Positions 17,801-25,437 of a stretch of DNA of 64,000 nt are shown in pieces. Under the pieces are notes generated by a model. It was not told where the DNA came from. It was given only the letters and a program-made list of their open reading frames with translations, and ran no database searches. The stretch lies in NCBI GenBank assembly GCA_002500745.1, contig DLST01000018.1:405227-469226 (forward strand), read 5' to 3'. The position numbers were made by a program, and so were the translations under genes. Numbering within the stretch: the first letter of the stretch is position 1; every line of letters begins with the position of its first letter. The DNA is from Sphingobacterium sp. UBA7855 (GTDB taxonomy: Bacteria > Bacteroidota > Bacteroidia > Sphingobacteriales > Sphingobacteriaceae).

Positions 17801-18154
17801 GTTGGCCGACTGATCCAGGAAGGTGTTCTTTCCAAGGATGAGCAGCCCTTTCTCATGCAGGAGATCAATCAAATCTGGAAGCATCCCATCATCAATAAAT
17901 GGCTTACCGGAAACTATAAGATCTGGAATGAGGCCAGTATCATTACCGCCAAGGGAGAAACCATTCGGCCGGATAAAGTCTTCACTTCCAAAGAGGAAAC
18001 AATCGTACTCGATTTCAAGTTTACGCAGACAGATTATATCGGACATCAGTATCAAGTCGATAACTACAAAAAAAATCTAGAGAATCTAGGCTACAACAAT
18101 GTTAGGGCTTTTCTCTATTATGCAAAATCAAATCAATTAACTGAAGTAAAATAA
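14804..18154 (+). CDS. AddA-like UvrD-type helicase with C-terminal nuclease domain
   Basis: Motor subunit of a RecBCD/AddAB-type DNA end-processing complex. 1116 residues with superfamily 1 helicase motifs in order: Walker A ASAGSGKT (12-19), AVTFTNKATAEMKERI, motif II LFDEFQDTS (about 397), LIVGDVKQSIYRWRNGD, NFRS, VTTIHKSKGLAYDVV and FYVATTRAVEHLYI. A PD-(D/E)XK nuclease lies near the end: GILAHDIMAQI, then RPDKV and VLDFKF, so the nuclease residues are present. The next gene, 7 bp downstream, is the AddB-like partner, so the two are surely one operon. Function: unwinding and degrading double-strand breaks for recombination, and degrading linear foreign DNA. Specific Chi recognition cannot be judged from sequence. 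Confidence 0.92.
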   Translation: MKSVAPLKILKASAGSGKTFSLTLHYLTLLLSNENSYKEILAVTFTNKATAEMKERILSVLHGLATGHPSPKIEDFRKLLLAQQPGWTSHLVQEKAHRVYRRILHDYSHFTISTIDGFSQKVIRAFTYELNLDAAYKIEMNVNKVKNELTVMLNQLLDERPDLLDWIITYAEKKIAKNENWNYRQQLMSLASLIFSENFQEFDSYINSANPKEVFNLLNQEIEQKISAFTEALSMTIEAFSETFKKFNLTENDLKGKSRNKIISASKTSKKTEKLSASEIAKIIEKYLLLIDNEDAFTDSDKNIRHDLMAAFNPILASFQKLHDNLSAYIAYQAVQNNLYYLRLLKEMSDLLTQWRRDNGAQLISDSQILLNKLGIDENSDPTFIWEKIGNRFNYFLFDEFQDTSRIQWKNYSPLLINALADAKGTVSEHLIVGDVKQSIYRWRNGDWRILLQQVEQQIVHAFHLDDDNKTTFIENGSLDTNFRSLPNIIHLNNYLFSSIPKHLQQVLNEKVSESLDEEGKQWWASSGNDSMLVKAYENSQQEVPEHKKGKFDQLGSIEISYIPVTDGRYRRNQVIEESLVNLCQKIKEWLLDKRYQPQQIGILVRSNSQAKLVIEKLMDFKKQQQLTFEVISGDALSLASNDAVLLLIETLKALVYNSEKHTIHKAKIVYLYQHIQNNTVDQNAWLKFAGNDIRALQDYLPEALIDSWEMAQKQPLVHLIEKLIEIYGFTTADNIHLPYLLAFKDMISTFSTNGERGIIQFLEFWEEDGNRAVLPSNGEINAIEVTTIHKSKGLAYDVVMIPFCSWDLDGMINGDFWIETSETPFAQLGKIPIKYTSTVGKSIFFKQYFEEMLFNYMDALNTFYVATTRAVEHLYITAPCFKESVDKKTGEITGYDTKDEYISDVLFQVLDTPESPFKIENKVLYIDQIIQKRKAQFRNDNIISLTHYPISKELEMALEKASTRSINDIMMLEKAAQYGILAHDIMAQISNEEDIHKLVGRLIQEGVLSKDEQPFLMQEINQIWKHPIINKWLTGNYKIWNEASIITAKGETIRPDKVFTSKEETIVLDFKFTQTDYIGHQYQVDNYKKNLENLGYNNVRAFLYYAKSNQLTEVK

Positions 18155-18161
18155 TAGCCCG

Positions 18162-21038
18162 ATGCAGACAGCCTTTCTAAAATTAGTAGCAACAGATATT
18201 CAAAAGCGTTTTGGAAACGATCTGAGTGAGATTGCCATCGTCTTTAATAATAAACGGCCAATTACCTATCTCAAAAAACATCTTTCCGAAGTGTACGGAC
18301 AGGCGATCTGGTCTCCTCAGTTTTTTACGATTCAGGAATTTTTTAGACGTTCGACCGATGATACCGAAGCCAGTCCTTTGACACAATTTTTCCACCTTTT
18401 TAATATCCATAATGAGTTATTGGTGATTGAAGGAAAACAGCCAGAAACCTTGGAAGAGTTTTATCCAATTGCCGAAATAATACTGAGTGACTTCGGCCAG
18501 CTCGATTACGACCTTGTTCCTATTGAGCAGATCTATCTTGAACTTTATGATAACACCAAAATCGACATTGCATTTCAACATCTAACCCAAGAACAGCAAG
18601 AGTTTATCCGTCAATTTTGGCAGTCTTTTTCCATTGCTGGACATAGTGGCGTACAAGAGCGCTTTCTGCAACTTTGGAAAAGACTACCTGTATTATATAG
18701 TCGATTTAAGGAAAAGCTTAAAGCAGAAGGACAAACCAACTATCCAACCATTTACCGCGATCTAGCTGAAGGCAAGGCTACATATCAGCAGTTTGCATCA
18801 TCCTATCAACATATCCTTTTTGTCGGTTTTAATGCTTTAAACAAAGTCGAAGCAAAATTATTTAGGCAATGGCAAGAGGAAGGCCGCGCGCTATTTTACT
18901 TCGATGCTGATGCCTATTACCTGGAAGACACCATGCAGGAGGCCGGGCTATTTATTCGTCGAAATATTTTCCAAACAGGCTTGGTCAATGCCCTCGGCGA
19001 TAGCCAGAATATTATTGGCAATAGAACCTCAACCGTAAATCTATATGCTAGCACCGGCAAGATCAGCCAAACAAAATTACTGCACGACATCCTCGAACAG
19101 CACAAGAATATGGAGCAGACCTCCGCTATTCTTCTAGCAGATGAAAATCTACTGGTTCCTTTACTGCAAAGTTTACCAGATGTAAAACCTAATATCACTA
19201 CGGGTTACCCCTTGACGCAGTCTCCTATTTATGGCATACTGGATCTATGGATGGAGGTACATTTGGAGATATCACAGTTTAAAAGACGGAAACTTTCCTA
19301 TCAAATCATAGAGACCTTCATAAATCATCCGCTGAGTATGGTTTCCTTAGCAGACAAACTTCAGATTCAGAAAGAGATTGCCGACAAACAACTCTTCGAA
19401 ATCACATTGGAAGAGCTTCATTTCAAAAGCTCCTTACCACAATTTTTTGTACCTATCGAAAATTCAGCTCATTTGGTACCTGCGCTCATCCTGCTCGTCG
19501 ACGATTTGTTACATAGCATCTCATCTCAAGACCGTATCCGCCAAATTGACAACAATCTCCTAATCGAAACAAAAAAAACCTTGAACCAGCTCTTACTGGG
19601 CTTTGAAACTGTTGCCCCATTAAGCATCAGCTTCCAGATCGGTTTGATAAAAAAAGCCATTGCTCCAATAAATTCCGCCATAGAAGGGGATCCACTCGAA
19701 GGCATACAAATCATGGGGCTCTTGGAAAGCCGTTGCTTAAATTTTGACAACATCTATATCCTGGGCGCTAATGAGGGCATCCTACCCAAAACCTCCAATT
19801 CACCCACCTTTATACCCAATAGCCTCAGGAGCGCGTATGGTCTTCCTATATTGGAAAATCAGAATGCCCTATCGGCCTATTTGTTTTATCGCCATTTTCA
19901 ATACAGTGAGGGAATACATATTTTCTACAATGGTTTAGTTGATGAAAGCTCCACTGGTGAAGAAAGCCGGTTTATCAAACAGCTAGAATTTGAAAGCAAT
20001 TTTCAGTTTGACCGAAAAGTTCAACAACAACCTATCCAATTTGCAGATAAAGCGCAAGAGATCGTTATCCAAAAGCGTGGTGAAATATGGAAAAAAATGT
20101 ACGAGGACTTTATCGTTAACCAGAAAAAGATATCGGCGACCGCACTGACGACATACCTGCAATCTCCATTACAGTTTTTCCTAAAACATATTGCCAACAT
20201 CAAAGAGCCACCTTCACTGTCTCAGGAATTTGAAATGAATAAGCTCGGAACAGTCATCCATAATGTCATGGAGGAAATATTCCTACCCTTCAAAGGAAAA
20301 CAGGAGTTTACGCCAACACATGTTCTACGAGGGCAGATAGGCCGTATCGAGGCATATGTGACCCGAGAAATAGGCATTCAATATCAGATTGAATTAAAAG
20401 AAGAAAAGGATTTAAATAGCTTGCAGCGGATCATGCTGAAAATTGCCTCCGAGTATGTCAAAATGTATCTCGAATATGACATCAATAACTATAAATCATT
20501 TCGGATTATTGAACTTGAAAACGATACCGATTATATCTTGCCATTCCCGCTAAAGATCAATGGAGAAGAACATCAAGTCTCACTATACGGTATTATTGAC
20601 CGTGTAGATGAGGTGGTAACCCACGACGAGCGTATTATCAGTAGAATTGTCGATTACAAAACGGGCGGAGATTCGATCCTATTCAAAGAAATCGATCAGG
20701 TATTTGCTCCCAACACCGAAAATAAGGCCATGGTGCAGACGCTATTTTATGCCTATGTATTTGAACAGAAAACAGGAAGAAAACAACTTGAACCTCATCT
20801 CTATGTTGCGCGGAAAATGCGGGAAGAGGGAACCTTATTCAGTGGTAAAGAAGGAATATTGACGGATGAATTTCTCGCATTCCAGAAAGAGAATTTTATC
20901 AAATTCTTGCGCGATATTGTACAAGAGATCTTTAATCCCGATATTCCATTTCGGCATAATCCGGAAACAGTCGTTTATCCAAGCGATCCTTATACCTTAT
21001 TTTATCGAGAAGCAAGCAAATGGGCCGAAGCAGAATAA
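18162..21038 (+). CDS. AddB-like PD-(D/E)XK exonuclease subunit
   Basis: 958 residues, partner of the helicase just upstream (7-bp gap). The N-terminal half is an inactivated helicase-like fold without a Walker A. The C-terminal nuclease starts at ISATALTTYLQSPLQFFLK (about 656-674) and includes GTVIHNVMEEIF, GIIDRVDEV and IVDYKTGGD (about 827-835) with the DxK pair, then QTLFYAYVF. Many AddB-type nucleases hold a [4Fe-4S] cluster through a Cys in 'YLxCPLxF' and three Cys near the end; here the first is Ser668 and the last ~55 residues contain no Cys, so the cluster appears absent. Probably still a nuclease. Confidence 0.85.
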   Translation: MQTAFLKLVATDIQKRFGNDLSEIAIVFNNKRPITYLKKHLSEVYGQAIWSPQFFTIQEFFRRSTDDTEASPLTQFFHLFNIHNELLVIEGKQPETLEEFYPIAEIILSDFGQLDYDLVPIEQIYLELYDNTKIDIAFQHLTQEQQEFIRQFWQSFSIAGHSGVQERFLQLWKRLPVLYSRFKEKLKAEGQTNYPTIYRDLAEGKATYQQFASSYQHILFVGFNALNKVEAKLFRQWQEEGRALFYFDADAYYLEDTMQEAGLFIRRNIFQTGLVNALGDSQNIIGNRTSTVNLYASTGKISQTKLLHDILEQHKNMEQTSAILLADENLLVPLLQSLPDVKPNITTGYPLTQSPIYGILDLWMEVHLEISQFKRRKLSYQIIETFINHPLSMVSLADKLQIQKEIADKQLFEITLEELHFKSSLPQFFVPIENSAHLVPALILLVDDLLHSISSQDRIRQIDNNLLIETKKTLNQLLLGFETVAPLSISFQIGLIKKAIAPINSAIEGDPLEGIQIMGLLESRCLNFDNIYILGANEGILPKTSNSPTFIPNSLRSAYGLPILENQNALSAYLFYRHFQYSEGIHIFYNGLVDESSTGEESRFIKQLEFESNFQFDRKVQQQPIQFADKAQEIVIQKRGEIWKKMYEDFIVNQKKISATALTTYLQSPLQFFLKHIANIKEPPSLSQEFEMNKLGTVIHNVMEEIFLPFKGKQEFTPTHVLRGQIGRIEAYVTREIGIQYQIELKEEKDLNSLQRIMLKIASEYVKMYLEYDINNYKSFRIIELENDTDYILPFPLKINGEEHQVSLYGIIDRVDEVVTHDERIISRIVDYKTGGDSILFKEIDQVFAPNTENKAMVQTLFYAYVFEQKTGRKQLEPHLYVARKMREEGTLFSGKEGILTDEFLAFQKENFIKFLRDIVQEIFNPDIPFRHNPETVVYPSDPYTLFYREASKWAEAE

Positions 21039-21060
21039 TAAAATGAACTACGGTTTGACA

Positions 21061-21111
21061 AGGGACACCAAACTAAACAGAAAGGGGACATTGCATTTGG
21101 TGTCCCCTTTC
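21061..21111. terminator. Overlapping alternative hairpins between addB-like and cupin-like genes
   Basis: GAAAGGGGACA (21080-21090) pairs perfectly with TGTCCCCTTTC (21101-21111). A second 11-bp stem uses GGGACACCAAA (21062-21072) with TTTGGTGTCCC (21096-21106). The two stems share bases and exclude each other. The site lies between convergent stops (21038 and 21116), so a two-way terminator is the likely role. Confidence 0.6.
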
Positions 21112-21115
21112 TATA

Positions 21116-21985
21116 TCAACGTGCTTTTCTTTTTATCGCGTTATTCGCGCGACGTTTCGCTGTATTGATTTTATAATTGAACCAATGTCCCTTGAAGATC
21201 TTTCGCATTGTATTATCAAAATGTCTTGTGATAAACAAATTGCGTGCGCCCTTCAACTTCTCGCTGATTGAATTTGCTAAAGCCCTAACGGAAATTGAAT
21301 ACCCCTCCGTTTCATATTGAATATAATGCCACCATCCTGCGGGCATATATAGAGTCTCTCCAGGGTGAATAACTGCCTCATAGCCATCCAAATACTTAAT
21401 TCCAGGATATTCATCTACATTACTGTATTTGGGATTGGCAATACTATGAAAATTGTATGGCAATTTGTACATCAAATCAGATTGATCATTTGGGAAAAGC
21501 CAAATACGCTTTAACCCCTGAAATTGAGAGATAAATACATGTGACATATCAATATCGAAATGATTACGGGTACTCGAACCTTCACCACCAAAAAACATAA
21601 ATGGCAACCATTGCAACACCTTGCCACCTGTGACATCGTTATAAATAACGTCATTTTTCAGTTCGGGACGAATTTTAAGCAGATTGAACAAAAACAACCG
21701 TAACTCCGTAGGTTCTTTTGTAATCAGATCCAAATACTCAGCAAATGTCATCTGGCCAACAGGAGCGCTGGCAGCACGGTCCATCGATTCCTCCTCTTTT
21801 CCGTAGACATCTATTTTTATATCTCCTGCAATTTCTTTAAAGTAATCATAACTCCATTTCTTCCACGCTGGACTTTCTGCACTTATAAAATCTGATATAA
21901 TGACAGGAAAACCTGGTTTCAGATAATTTTTTAGGAAGTCCTCTGATCGAATGCCCGAAATTTTATCAACTTGCTTTAACTTCAC
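21116..21985 (-). CDS. Cupin-like (JmjC-type) Fe(II)/2-oxoglutarate oxygenase family protein
   Basis: 289 residues of the Cupin_8 family. The metal site is visible: HFDID (His and Asp at about residues 141-143), then the distal His in PAGWWHYIQ (about 223). HPGETLYMPAGWWH is the family hallmark. Such proteins hydroxylate protein side chains (for example ribosomal or FIH-like targets); the substrate here is unknown. The frame begins with GTG at 21985, giving MKLKQVDKISGI, which fits the usual N-terminus; no ATG is better placed. It is convergent with the AddB-like gene and appears monocistronic. Confidence 0.85.
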   Translation of the reverse strand: MKLKQVDKISGIRSEDFLKNYLKPGFPVIISDFISAESPAWKKWSYDYFKEIAGDIKIDVYGKEEESMDRAASAPVGQMTFAEYLDLITKEPTELRLFLFNLLKIRPELKNDVIYNDVTGGKVLQWLPFMFFGGEGSSTRNHFDIDMSHVFISQFQGLKRIWLFPNDQSDLMYKLPYNFHSIANPKYSNVDEYPGIKYLDGYEAVIHPGETLYMPAGWWHYIQYETEGYSISVRALANSISEKLKGARNLFITRHFDNTMRKIFKGHWFNYKINTAKRRANNAIKRKAR

Positions 21986-22229
21986 GACTGATTAATTTTG
22001 CTTAATTACAAACATAAAAAAATATTTCTACCAAATTTCAAAAATACCACCTATGCGTTATTTTACATAGAATGAATTATACCAAGCAATTTAACAGAAA
22101 TATACTTAAAATCTCAATGACCTTCGTCATTTTATTATATTTTAACACCTCTGATTCAGCTAAACACCATCTCATAGCTCAATAGACCAACATAAGAAAC
22201 CTTCTGTTTAACGATCTATGCCCCCCAAC
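21986..22229. other. Non-coding stretch upstream of the cupin-like gene
   Basis: AT-rich sequence that must carry the promoter of the GTG-started cupin-like gene. No gene or RNA motif is recognisable. Confidence 0.4.
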
Positions 22230-22251
22230 AGCGCTTCGCTTGCGAAGCGCT
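22230..22251. repeat. GC-rich perfect palindrome (REP-like hairpin)
   Basis: AGCGCTTCGC followed by TT and GCGAAGCGCT: 22 bp, perfectly symmetric, and much more GC-rich than its surroundings. It could fold as a 9-bp stem with a CTTG loop. It lies between the end of hemD and the cupin-like promoter region. I saw no second copy in this window. Confidence 0.5.
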
Positions 22252-22263
22252 CTATAAATAACA

Positions 22264-22290
22264 AAAAAAAGGGTCTTAAGAACCCTTTTT
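22264..22290 (-). terminator. Terminator after hemD
   Basis: On the minus strand AAAAAGGGT pairs with ACCC/TTTTT arms across a TCTTAAGA centre and runs into eight T residues. It lies 24 bp past the hemD stop. Confidence 0.75.
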
Positions 22291-22313
22291 CATATTTACC
22301 TTTTGCTAGGCTA

Positions 22314-23084
22314 TTATTTATTTACCTTTTTGATGTATTCTTCAACAGCCATAGTCATACTAGGAGCCTTTGGCGTTGGAGCAGGAATATCTAAAATCAA
22401 TCCATGATCCAAAAGTGCCTGCTGAGTAGAAGCACCGAATGCTGCAATCCTTGTATTATTCTGTTTAAAATCTGGGAAGTTATCATATAAAGACTGTACA
22501 CTGGAAGGACTAAAGAATACGATAACATCGTAAAAAACATCCTTTAGGTCACTCAAATCACTTACAACAGTTCTAAAAAGCACAGCTGGTGTAAATTTAT
22601 AGCCGTTTTGCTGTAACCAGTTCCTTGTCTCCTCATTGGCTACATCCGAACATGGAAATAAGAAATTCTCACTTTTGTGTTTTTTCAATACGTCTTCAAG
22701 GTCTTTCGCCGTCTGTTTACCAAAGAAAATTTTCCGTTTCCGATATTGAATGTACTTTTGAAGATAAAGTGCAATGGTCTCCGAAATGCAGAAATACTTC
22801 ATCTCCGCAGATACTTCAAATCGCATCTCTTCGCAAACTCTAAAATAATGATCTACAGCATTTCTACTTGTAAATATTACGGCAGAATAATCTGCCAAAT
22901 TCACTTTATCCCTACGCACATCTTTGGCAGGAACTCCCTCTACGTGTATAAAACCTCGAAAATCTAATTTTAACCCGTATTTCTTTGCTAAATCATAATA
23001 AGGGGACTTATCGTTTTCAGGTTTCGGTAAAGTTACCAGTACACTTTTTACCTTCTTTGCTCTTTCTACGTCTGAAGTTTGCAT
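22314..23084 (-). CDS. hemD: Uroporphyrinogen-III synthase
   Basis: Cyclises hydroxymethylbilane to uroporphyrinogen III in heme and siroheme synthesis; a soluble cytoplasmic enzyme. 256 residues with the typical poorly conserved two-domain HemD fold. Supporting blocks are DYSAVIFTSRNAVDHYF (about 67-83), the mirrored VIVFFSPSSVQSLYDNF in the second domain, and IAAFGASTQQAL near the end. The N-terminus VKSVLVTLPKPEND is the family start. It lies 10 bp downstream of a DUF4271 membrane protein, a pairing frequently seen in Bacteroidota. Fold and motif match make this a confident call despite low conservation of the family. Confidence 0.92.
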   Translation of the reverse strand: MQTSDVERAKKVKSVLVTLPKPENDKSPYYDLAKKYGLKLDFRGFIHVEGVPAKDVRRDKVNLADYSAVIFTSRNAVDHYFRVCEEMRFEVSAEMKYFCISETIALYLQKYIQYRKRKIFFGKQTAKDLEDVLKKHKSENFLFPCSDVANEETRNWLQQNGYKFTPAVLFRTVVSDLSDLKDVFYDVIVFFSPSSVQSLYDNFPDFKQNNTRIAAFGASTQQALLDHGLILDIPAPTPKAPSMTMAVEEYIKKVNK

Positions 23085-23094
23085 ATAACCACTT

Positions 23095-24069
23095 TTAGCT
23101 CAATAATCTTAATAGTATTAATATTGGTGCTATTTCTAGGCAACAAAGGTACAAAATTAAATAGGAAATTGAAAATTTATACATCGACATAATATGAGCC
23201 GCTGTCTTAAGAAAGCGGTAGCAAAAAAGTAATGCCGCTCCAACAATGGCCAAGTGCAGTACAACACCTACCGATGTTGAGGGTACAAGACTCAATATTA
23301 AAAGTACAGGAAGCATTAAAAAAAGTGTATTGAAATAAATCAGATACAATACAGTCACATATTCCTTTACCAACTTCCTAATTTCAAACACAAAGGATAG
23401 AAATCGAATAAATCCGATTTTTAACGCAAATAAGCCTCCAACCATCGCCACCGTCTTCATATAATTGGAGAACGTGATAAAATCAAATCTATCTAATTCA
23501 TATGCATAGAATAGACTTACAAATAAACCCAATGCGCCTGAAAATAATATGAATAGAAAAATAAAAGGCCATGATGTTAAGATTGTATCCTCTTTGCTTA
23601 CCGATAGCAACACCCGATCATCCCAATAACCCTGAAAAACCAATTTGATATCAGAAGGGAAAAATATCCGAATCATCCCAACACCAAAAATTAATGCAAG
23701 AACCGTGAAAAGAATCCAATTTTCCCGGTGCACTTTAAGTGTCCCATATTGTCTATCCAACTTGCTAGTTCGCCATTCTCCTTGAAAATATTGCTGCACA
23801 TCGAAGTTATAAATATTATGAACCATCAACCCCTCCCTTTCCACTGTTACGATTCGATATTGATCCTGTAACGCTGGATTCAAGGATACCAAGACTTTCT
23901 CGTTAGGTGTTAAAAGCGAATCCTTTACAACATGCGTACTATCAATCCCAATTGTGCTACCGTCCTGCACAACGTCTCGATAAGTACGCCCCTGCGCATT
24001 CAATTTTGTTATTGCGAATAAAAGAAATAGTACAAATAGAATATGATATTTGAAGATAGCTGCGTTCAT
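23095..24069 (-). CDS. DUF4271 multi-spanning membrane protein
   Basis: 324 residues. A signal peptide-like start (to about residue 25, ending LNAQ) precedes a polar exported segment of ~100 residues, then about six membrane helices from residue 118 to the C-terminus. This domain order and the place directly upstream of hemD are typical for DUF4271 in Bacteroidota. The family has no known function. The 10-bp gap makes co-transcription with hemD very likely, so a link to tetrapyrrole handling or envelope signalling can be asked, but nothing in the sequence proves it. Confidence 0.85.
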   Translation of the reverse strand: MNAAIFKYHILFVLFLLFAITKLNAQGRTYRDVVQDGSTIGIDSTHVVKDSLLTPNEKVLVSLNPALQDQYRIVTVEREGLMVHNIYNFDVQQYFQGEWRTSKLDRQYGTLKVHRENWILFTVLALIFGVGMIRIFFPSDIKLVFQGYWDDRVLLSVSKEDTILTSWPFIFLFILFSGALGLFVSLFYAYELDRFDFITFSNYMKTVAMVGGLFALKIGFIRFLSFVFEIRKLVKEYVTVLYLIYFNTLFLMLPVLLILSLVPSTSVGVVLHLAIVGAALLFCYRFLKTAAHIMSMYKFSISYLILYLCCLEIAPILILLRLLS

Positions 24070-24190
24070 TAAAATGAATTGTCTTTAACGGCAATGAAAT
24101 ATTCAAGAACCGTCTATAATCGAAACTCTTTAATTGTGGTCGTAAAGTTAGGATAAAAAGTTATATTGCATTCAAAAATCTTTATAGAAC

Positions 24191-24775
24191 ATGCACAAAG
24201 AAACCACACGCTGCCAATGGTGCGGATCTGATGAACAATATGTTGCCTATCACGATAAAGAATGGGGCCGACAAGTCAAAGATGATAAAACCTTATTCGA
24301 GTTTTTGGTATTAGAATCAGCACAAGCGGGATTAAGCTGGATTACTATCTTACGTCGAAGAAAAGCATACCAAGAAGCTTTTGCTAACTTTGATGTCGAT
24401 CAGGTAGCAACCTACAGTAATGAAAATGTAGAACAGTTGCTCGCCGACTCTGGGATTATAAAACATCGCAATAAGATTGAGTCAACCATCACAAATGCGA
24501 AACTTTTCAAAAAAGTACAGACCGAACATGGCAGCTTTTACAACTATTTATACAGCTTCCTGCCCGAACAGCAGCCCATCGTAAACCATTGGTCAAGTTT
24601 ACAACAAGTACCAGCTACTACCGATATTTCTGATAAAATCGCCAAGGATATGAAGAAAAAAGGTTTTAAGTTTTTTGGATCTACCATCTGCTATGCTTAT
24701 ATGCAAGCCGTTGGAATGGTGAATGACCATGTTGAAACTTGTTCTTTTAAATATCCTGCAGATGCAGTATCCTAA
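24191..24775 (+). CDS. tag: DNA-3-methyladenine glycosylase I
   Basis: Base-excision repair enzyme that removes 3-methyladenine from alkylated DNA. 194 residues, the usual length. The N-terminus RCQWCG and YHDKEWG, and the C-terminal VNDHVETC, supply the Cys/His zinc-binding set of Tag proteins. FEFLVLESAQAGLSWITIL is the family core. It stands alone between divergent DUF4271-hemD and the convergent hpt gene. Its own terminator is not obvious; the hairpin at 24787-24817 lies between the two convergent genes. Confidence 0.96.
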   Translation: MHKETTRCQWCGSDEQYVAYHDKEWGRQVKDDKTLFEFLVLESAQAGLSWITILRRRKAYQEAFANFDVDQVATYSNENVEQLLADSGIIKHRNKIESTITNAKLFKKVQTEHGSFYNYLYSFLPEQQPIVNHWSSLQQVPATTDISDKIAKDMKKKGFKFFGSTICYAYMQAVGMVNDHVETCSFKYPADAVS

Positions 24776-24780
24776 ACCCC

Positions 24781-24817
24781 AAAAAAGTGCACTGCAATGT
24801 GAAATAGCGCAGTGCAC
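24781..24817 (-). terminator. Terminator after hpt
   Basis: GTGCACTGC (24787-24795) pairs with GCAGTGCAC (24809-24817). On the minus strand the hairpin is followed at once by six T residues (24786-24781), so it serves hpt; without the T-run it may still slow transcription from tag. Confidence 0.8.
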
Positions 24818-24870
24818 TGAAAATCAAAAAAGCCTTCTTTTTTTCAGCCTCATAGTAGACCCAATTTTTT

Positions 24871-25410
24871 CTAACCAGGTATGTTTTTATAGATATCCGG
24901 CAGATTCCGACCTAGCCCATTAAAGTCCATGCCATACCCGACCACAAATTCTTTACTTATTTCAAACCCAACATAGTTCAATTCTTCGAAATGATACTGC
25001 AGCGCGTCAGGTTTCACCAAAAGCGCACAGGCAATGACACTCGCCGGATTTAATTTTTTTACTGCATCCAACGTATGTTTGAGTGAATGCCCAGAGTCGA
25101 CAATATCTTCCACGATAATCACATCCCGCCCTTTCAGATCAATACCAAGACCTAAAAGCTCGTTTAACTCAGATTGGCCTGTTCCGATGTATGATGCCAA
25201 CTTAATAAATGACATCTCGCACGGAACTTCAATTTGCTTGAGCAAGTCTGCCATAAACATAAAACATCCATTCAATACGCCTATAAAAACAGGCTGTTTA
25301 TGCTCATAACGCAGACTGATATCGATACCCATCAGGCGAACACGCTTCTGAATCTGTTCCTCTTCAATGAGAGGTTCAAATAACAATCCGTCAATTTCTA
25401 TGTTTCTCAT
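24871..25410 (-). CDS. hpt: Hypoxanthine phosphoribosyltransferase
   Basis: Purine salvage: joins hypoxanthine or guanine to PRPP, giving IMP or GMP. 179 residues, the usual length. The PRPP-binding motif VIIVEDIVDSGHSL (about residues 95-108) is clear, and the C-terminal GYGMDFNGLGRNLPDIY fits the family. It lies 27 bp downstream of the GT51 transglycosylase gene on the same strand and is probably co-transcribed with it; a strong terminator follows. The purine nucleoside phosphorylase at 62523 would act just before it in salvage. Confidence 0.95.
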   Translation of the reverse strand: MRNIEIDGLLFEPLIEEEQIQKRVRLMGIDISLRYEHKQPVFIGVLNGCFMFMADLLKQIEVPCEMSFIKLASYIGTGQSELNELLGLGIDLKGRDVIIVEDIVDSGHSLKHTLDAVKKLNPASVIACALLVKPDALQYHFEELNYVGFEISKEFVVGYGMDFNGLGRNLPDIYKNIPG

Positions 25411-25437
25411 GCTATTATTAATCTTTCATAACACACA

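Noticed and set aside
14804..21038. AddA/AddB pair as a new defence system
   Set aside because: Motif order and gene pairing match ordinary recombination helicase-nucleases of bacteria.
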